From positions 1-9,831 of the forward strand of contig CAYTID010000082.1 in NCBI GenBank assembly GCA_964437735.1: 9,831 nt of DNA, read 5' to 3'. Position 1 is the first letter of the stretch; every line of letters begins with the position of its first letter. The notes beneath the pieces are model-generated. The model had not been told where the DNA came from and ran no database searches. It was given only the letters and a program-made list of their open reading frames with translations. The position numbers were made by a program, and so were the translations under genes. Source of the stretch: CAYTID01 sp964437735. GTDB taxonomy: Bacteria > Bacteroidota > Ignavibacteria > UBA10030 > BY39. This document shows, one piece after another, positions 7,251 to 9,831 of this stretch.

Positions 7251-7418
7251 TTTATGTAGATAGTTTTTCTTTAGTATTAGTTTTTCAAGCGGTACACCAC
7301 AGTCAAATACTACTTTCAATATGCCGTCTTTCGAGATATCAGCAAATTCAGATTCCGAGCTGATTAGTGATTTCATAGCATCCTCCCCGATCATTGTTGA
7401 TCCGCAACTTAGACACAT
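7215..7418 (-). CDS. Small CXXC protein, hypothetical
   Basis: A 67-residue product starting MCLSCG, with Cys2 and Cys5 in a CXXC pair and a third Cys at 40 (VVFDCGVP). This suggests metal binding or thiol chemistry, though a full zinc-ribbon pair is lacking. The first 50 residues read as plausible protein; the last 17 (NYLHKLIELFFHLIFK) overlap the 3' end of the phosphoesterase on the other strand and may be a run-on tail. It starts 12 bases after the ybaK stop in the same direction, so it is likely the last gene of that operon. No SD is visible. There is no recognisable family, and it could be spurious, but no other gene occupies 7251-7430. Confidence 0.45.
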   Translation of the reverse strand: MCLSCGSTMIGEDAMKSLISSESEFADISKDGILKVVFDCGVPLEKLILKKNYLHKLIELFFHLIFK

Positions 7419-7430
7419 AATTGGTTATTT

Positions 7431-7925
7431 TTATTTATTGATGTGAATCGCAACTTCTACCACGGAGAGATTTAATATCCTCTTTAAATCAGCGGGATAA
7501 ATTTCAACCAGGAATCCTTGCTTTCCGGCATTCAGAAAAATTTTATCGAGGTTAAATATTGTTTTCTCGGCATACACCGGTAATTTAAATCTTGTGCCAA
7601 GCGGACTTATACCGCCGAATATATAACCGGTATGTTTTTGTGCTGTGGCAAGATTACAAGGTTCGATATGTTTAGCTCCTATTGTTCGGGCGAGCTGTTT
7701 AGTAGAAACCTCATAGTTTCCATGCATTAAAACTAAAAAAGTTTTTTTTGTTTCATTTTCAAATATGAGTGTCTTAATAACATTGTATTCCGGAACTTTC
7801 AATGATTCGGATGCAACACGTGTTCCTCCATGCTCAATATACTTATAAAAATGCGGGATGAAATTAATATTATTTTCTCTTAATATCCTGATTGCATGAG
7901 TTACCGGATAATCTGTTTTCGACAT
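7431..7925 (-). CDS. ybaK: YbaK/EbsC family Cys-tRNA deacylase
   Basis: A 164-residue cytosolic editing enzyme. Family members hydrolyse mischarged aminoacyl-tRNA in trans, classically Cys-tRNA(Pro), protecting proline codons from cysteine. The YbaK/ProX fold is evident: Lys51 in NVIKTLIF corresponds to the conserved catalytic-pocket Lys, and TGYIFGGISPLG (99-110) is the family signature loop. LARTIGAKHIEP and FLVEIYPADL complete the core. Length is normal for a free-standing YbaK. It follows the dinB remnant closely: the ancestral dinB stop (7932-7934) would lie six bases before this ATG, and the small CXXC gene follows 12 bases after the stop. There is no SD before the ATG (the preceding bases are ATATAT), so translation may have depended on coupling to dinB. 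Exact substrate, Cys or another amino acid, cannot be read from sequence alone. Confidence 0.9.
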   Translation of the reverse strand: MSKTDYPVTHAIRILRENNINFIPHFYKYIEHGGTRVASESLKVPEYNVIKTLIFENETKKTFLVLMHGNYEVSTKQLARTIGAKHIEPCNLATAQKHTGYIFGGISPLGTRFKLPVYAEKTIFNLDKIFLNAGKQGFLVEIYPADLKRILNLSVVEVAIHINK

Positions 7926-7931
7926 ATATAT

Positions 7932-8296
7932 TTAAAATAATGTTATATTTTTTGATTTTAAAAGACATTTTATAAGCTGCATTTATCCTGCGTGGTAGAC
8001 GTCATGAAACGCAATGCCGGTGATAATTGAGCGGTTAGAAATTTTCGCGCCGGTGGAAATTTTTTCAAATTCATTGGGTTTCATATTTGCGATTGCATCA
8101 CGCATCGAGTTGTGCATATTATCAAGCAGTTTTTTGTAATCGAGCCACTCTTTTTCATCATTAAACGGGAAACCTGAAACCAATTACTACCTTTTAGTGG
8201 TAATGATCCGCGTTTTTCACTTATTAGCCGTCTACGAATAGTATATTTACAATATATTGAGTAAAGTAAAATTTTTATTTCATCTTTATTTTTCAT
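7932..8296 (-). pseudogene. DinB-family gene remnant with frameshift, nonsense codon and lost N-terminus
   Basis: Two minus-strand frames together spell most of a DinB/DUF664-like four-helix protein. The upstream frame (from 8296) gives YCKYTIRRRLISEKRG and PLKGSNWF, typical of the family's first conserved block. The downstream frame gives FPFNDEKEWLDYKKLLDNMH and ends HDVYHAG, the conserved metal-binding His region. Joining them needs a one-base gain near 8170-8185. After HAG comes TAA (7983-7985) where the family has Gln (HAGQIQL); the frame then continues MQLIKCLLKSKNITLF to a TAA at 7932-7934, consistent with CAA changed to TAA. About 50 N-terminal residues are missing upstream of 8296. 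DinB-like proteins are metal-dependent, often thiol-transferase-like enzymes. Two independent lesions plus truncation make function unlikely. Confidence 0.8.
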
Positions 8297-8431
8297 AATA
8301 TTGAATGATTTTTGTTAAAATTTATTGATTTCAATTCAAAAATACAAGATTTAAAAATAATATCATTTTAAAGGAACTAATTCTGTACAATATAAGTTCT
8401 AATAATACAAATTTAAATAGGAGAGAAAACT
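8297..8431. promoter_or_regulatory. Divergent intergenic region with candidate MarR operator
   Basis: This 135-bp AT-rich region separates the dinB remnant (minus) from marR (plus). GGAACT at 8373-8378 and AGTTCT at 8395-8400 form an imperfect inverted repeat; the inner GAACT/AGTTC arms are perfect and 16 bases apart. They flank TGTACAAT (8384-8391), whose TACAAT resembles a -10 box. A MarR dimer bound here would block marR-yceI transcription, as in typical autorepression. No good -35 was seen. The marR SD is AGGAGAG at 8419-8425. No DinB N-terminal coding sequence is detectable here. Confidence 0.35.
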
Positions 8432-8908
8432 ATGAAACAAACTAAAAAATATGGCAAAAAGGTAGATTCTTCACTTAAAATGTGGCTCAAATTGAACAGA
8501 GCGTATCTCACATTTCATAAGTTGGCTGCCGATGATATCAGGTCGTATAACCTAACAGAACCACAATTCAGCGTCATTGAATGCCTTGGACATAAGGGGC
8601 AGATGACATTAGGGGAATTAACCAAAAAACACTTTGTAAGCGGCGGAAACATGACGGTCGTTGTGGATAATTTAGAAAAAGAAGGATTGGTTGAAAGAAA
8701 CAGAAGTCTGGACAATCGAAGACAAATATTTGCTAATCTTACGCCAAAAGGTAAGAAATTATTTAATCAAATATTTATTAAGCACGCTGAATATATTACT
8801 TCCCTCGCTTCCGTTTTAACCGAAAAAGAGCAGCTTGATTTAGGAATGTTGTTGAAAAAATTAGGATTGGGTTTACAAGAAAAACGAGAAGAGAATAATA
8901 ATAAATAA
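8432..8908 (+). CDS. MarR-family transcriptional regulator
   Basis: A 158-residue winged-helix regulator of normal MarR length. N-terminal dimer helices occupy about 12-38. The DNA-binding core follows: LTEPQFSVIECLGHKGQMTLGEL, then the recognition helix around 69-82 (VSGGNMTVVVDNLEKEGL), and a wing with DNRRQ at 94-98, which carries the conserved Asp-Arg pair. C-terminal dimerisation helices run from about 105 to 150. There is a single Cys (Cys51) at the end of the helix before the core; thiol sensing is possible but not supported by the usual N-terminal OhrR position. A strong SD precedes ATG 8432. The yceI start lies 18 bases after the stop, so the two are co-transcribed. MarR next to YceI is a recurring pair in this phylum, implying control of yceI in answer to an unknown small molecule or stress. 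Confidence 0.92.
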   Translation: MKQTKKYGKKVDSSLKMWLKLNRAYLTFHKLAADDIRSYNLTEPQFSVIECLGHKGQMTLGELTKKHFVSGGNMTVVVDNLEKEGLVERNRSLDNRRQIFANLTPKGKKLFNQIFIKHAEYITSLASVLTEKEQLDLGMLLKKLGLGLQEKREENNNK

Positions 8909-8926
8909 CAAGAAAGGATAATTAGC

Positions 8927-9514
8927 ATGAAAGTACTATCAATAATGTTGTTCTTACTATTAATCGGATTAATATCGGTGTCAGCTCAAAACGTTTGGCA
9001 TGTCGATCCGGCGCATAGTAATGTACAGTTTTCTATAAAACATCTGGTCATTAGTGAAGTGACAGGGAATTTTAAAAATTTTGACATAACCTTAACTCAA
9101 ACAAAAGATGATTTTTCGGATAGTGAAGTGAAAGCGGTGATAGACATGAACAGTATAAATACCGACAATGAAAAAAGAGATAATCATCTACGATCGGACG
9201 ATTTTTTTAATGCCGAGAGTTTTCCTGAAATGACTTTTGTCAGTAAATCTTTTAAAAAGTCCGGTAAAGATAATTATAAAATTAAGGGAGATTTAACCAT
9301 TCGTGATATCACAAAGTCCGTTACACTAGATACAAAATTTAATGGAATCGTTGTTGACCCGTACGGAAATACAAAATCAGGATTTAAAGCTACCACAACA
9401 ATAAACAGATTTGATTTTGATGTTAAATGGAGTGCAGCTATTGAAAGCGGTGGATTGGTCGCCGGCAAAGAAGTAGATGTTACTTTAAATATTCAATTGA
9501 AGAAACAAAAATAA
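8927..9514 (+). CDS. YceI-family periplasmic lipid-binding-like protein
   Basis: A 195-residue exported protein. A signal peptide occupies 1-20 (MKVLSIMLFLLLIGLISVSA, cleaved before QN). The rest is one YceI domain, a lipocalin-like beta-barrel that binds polyisoprenoid chains in characterised relatives. Family landmarks include WHVDPAHSNVQFSIKHL at the start, the NEKRDNHLRSDDFF block with FPEMTF at 81-105, TIRDITKSVTL, and INRFDFDVKW at 160-169. Length is usual. Its likely role is in periplasmic lipid or quinone handling or stress response; the ligand is unknown. AAAGGA lies eight bases before ATG 8927. It is the second gene of the marR-yceI unit and is closed by a strong terminator. Confidence 0.95.
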   Translation: MKVLSIMLFLLLIGLISVSAQNVWHVDPAHSNVQFSIKHLVISEVTGNFKNFDITLTQTKDDFSDSEVKAVIDMNSINTDNEKRDNHLRSDDFFNAESFPEMTFVSKSFKKSGKDNYKIKGDLTIRDITKSVTLDTKFNGIVVDPYGNTKSGFKATTTINRFDFDVKWSAAIESGGLVAGKEVDVTLNIQLKKQK

Positions 9515-9523
9515 AAATTTAAC

Positions 9524-9564
9524 AATAAAAGGGCTAAACATTTTAAGTTTAGCCCTTTTATTTT
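9524..9564. terminator. Strong intrinsic terminator after yceI
   Basis: AAAAGGGCTAAAC (9527-9539) pairs perfectly with GTTTAGCCCTTTT (9547-9559) around a seven-base loop, extendable by three more A-T pairs to 16 bp. T-rich tails on both strands make it potentially bidirectional, but the next gene reads the same way, so it ends the marR-yceI transcript. Confidence 0.92.
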
Positions 9565-9639
9565 GACACTAATGCAGCCAGCCGATAATTCCCCGAAGTA
9601 TTTTATTTCCCATTATTCAAATATTAAAAAGCGGTATTC

Positions 9640-9668
9640 TTGATTATGCAGCCAAAATTTTGTATTAT
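9640..9668 (+). promoter_or_regulatory. Putative sigma70-type promoter for plsY
   Basis: TTGATT (9640-9645) and TATTAT (9663-9668) are separated by exactly 17 bases, downstream of the yceI terminator and about 40 bases before the plsY ATG. Position and spacing are right; each box deviates from consensus by one or two bases. Confidence 0.45.
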
Positions 9669-9707
9669 TTTACAGAATTTAATGTTTTTCAATTGATCCT
9701 TTAAGAA

Positions 9708-9831
9708 ATGAGCAGCAACATAATAAGCATATTAATTGGATATTTATTCGGTTCTTTTCCGACCGCATATACTTTTGTAAAATTAAAATTTCAAAAAGAT
9801 ATTCGTAAAGAGGGAAGCGGAAATGTGGGGA
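9708..9831 (+). CDS. plsY: Glycerol-3-phosphate acyltransferase PlsY, N-terminus (partial)
   Basis: The first 41 codons of an inner-membrane acyltransferase that moves an acyl group from acyl-phosphate to glycerol-3-phosphate, the first step of phospholipid synthesis with PlsX. The first membrane helix (about 4-24) contains GYLFGSFPTAY, the PlsY N-terminal signature. It is followed by DIRKEGSGNVG, where the GSGNVG loop is the first conserved active-site motif. The gene runs off the window. No good SD precedes ATG 9708 (TTAAGAA only), but this start gives the usual N-terminus. It stands downstream of a terminator and its own putative promoter. Confidence 0.93.
   Translation, partial: MSSNIISILIGYLFGSFPTAYTFVKLKFQKDIRKEGSGNVG

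Noticed and set aside
9572..9654. ATGCAGCCA occurring twice between yceI and plsY
   Set aside because: Only nine bases, two copies, no symmetrical placement relative to the promoter; most likely chance.
1..9831. Search for a new defence, mobile or biosynthetic system
   Set aside because: Neighbouring genes are unrelated housekeeping or envelope functions separated by terminators; no transposase, integrase, nuclease-helicase set, repeat array or toxin-antitoxin pair was seen.

Overview
The window looks like ordinary chromosomal DNA from an AT-rich member of the Ignavibacteria/Chlorobi branch of the Bacteroidetes-Chlorobi superphylum. The best evidence is the secreted subtilase, which ends in a type IX secretion C-terminal domain with the NYPNPFNP signature typical of that branch. 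Also consistent are clear Shine-Dalgarno (SD) sites before several genes, a predicted outer-membrane barrel and a MarR-YceI pair. This placement is inferred from protein style, not from a marker gene. No mobile element, CRISPR array, rRNA or tRNA gene, or phage gene was seen.

Layout: (1) 1-126 is the 3' end of a ComF-type phosphoribosyltransferase. (2) 227-447, minus strand, is a short open region with a good SD but a reading-frame break, preceded at 523-540 by a perfect 8+2+8 dyad. (3) 538-3435, minus strand, is a 965-residue T9SS-exported subtilase whose catalytic Asp position is Glu. (4) 3558-4556 is a zinc-dependent alcohol dehydrogenase, divergent from the protease, with a dyad in the shared promoter region. 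(5) 4811-5971 is an outer-membrane beta-barrel protein with a long 5' leader that carries a near-consensus SD not followed by an ORF; a strong terminator closes it. (6) 6069-7250 is a four-TM metallophosphoesterase. (7) 7215-8296, minus strand, is a likely small operon: a decayed DinB-family gene, ybaK (Cys-tRNA deacylase) and a small CXXC protein. (8) 8432-9514 is a MarR regulator with a YceI periplasmic protein, closed by a strong terminator. (9) 9708-9831 is the start of plsY.

Most genes are independent housekeeping or envelope functions. Two co-transcribed groups are supported by spacing: marR-yceI (18-bp gap) and dinB remnant-ybaK-small CXXC gene (6-bp and 12-bp gaps). I found no convincing new multi-gene system. 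The items most worth a second look are the Glu-for-Asp protease, the gene with two independent lesions (dinB), the frame-broken short gene behind the dyad, and the orphan SD in the barrel gene's leader, which resembles an mRNA-stabilising STAB-SD.
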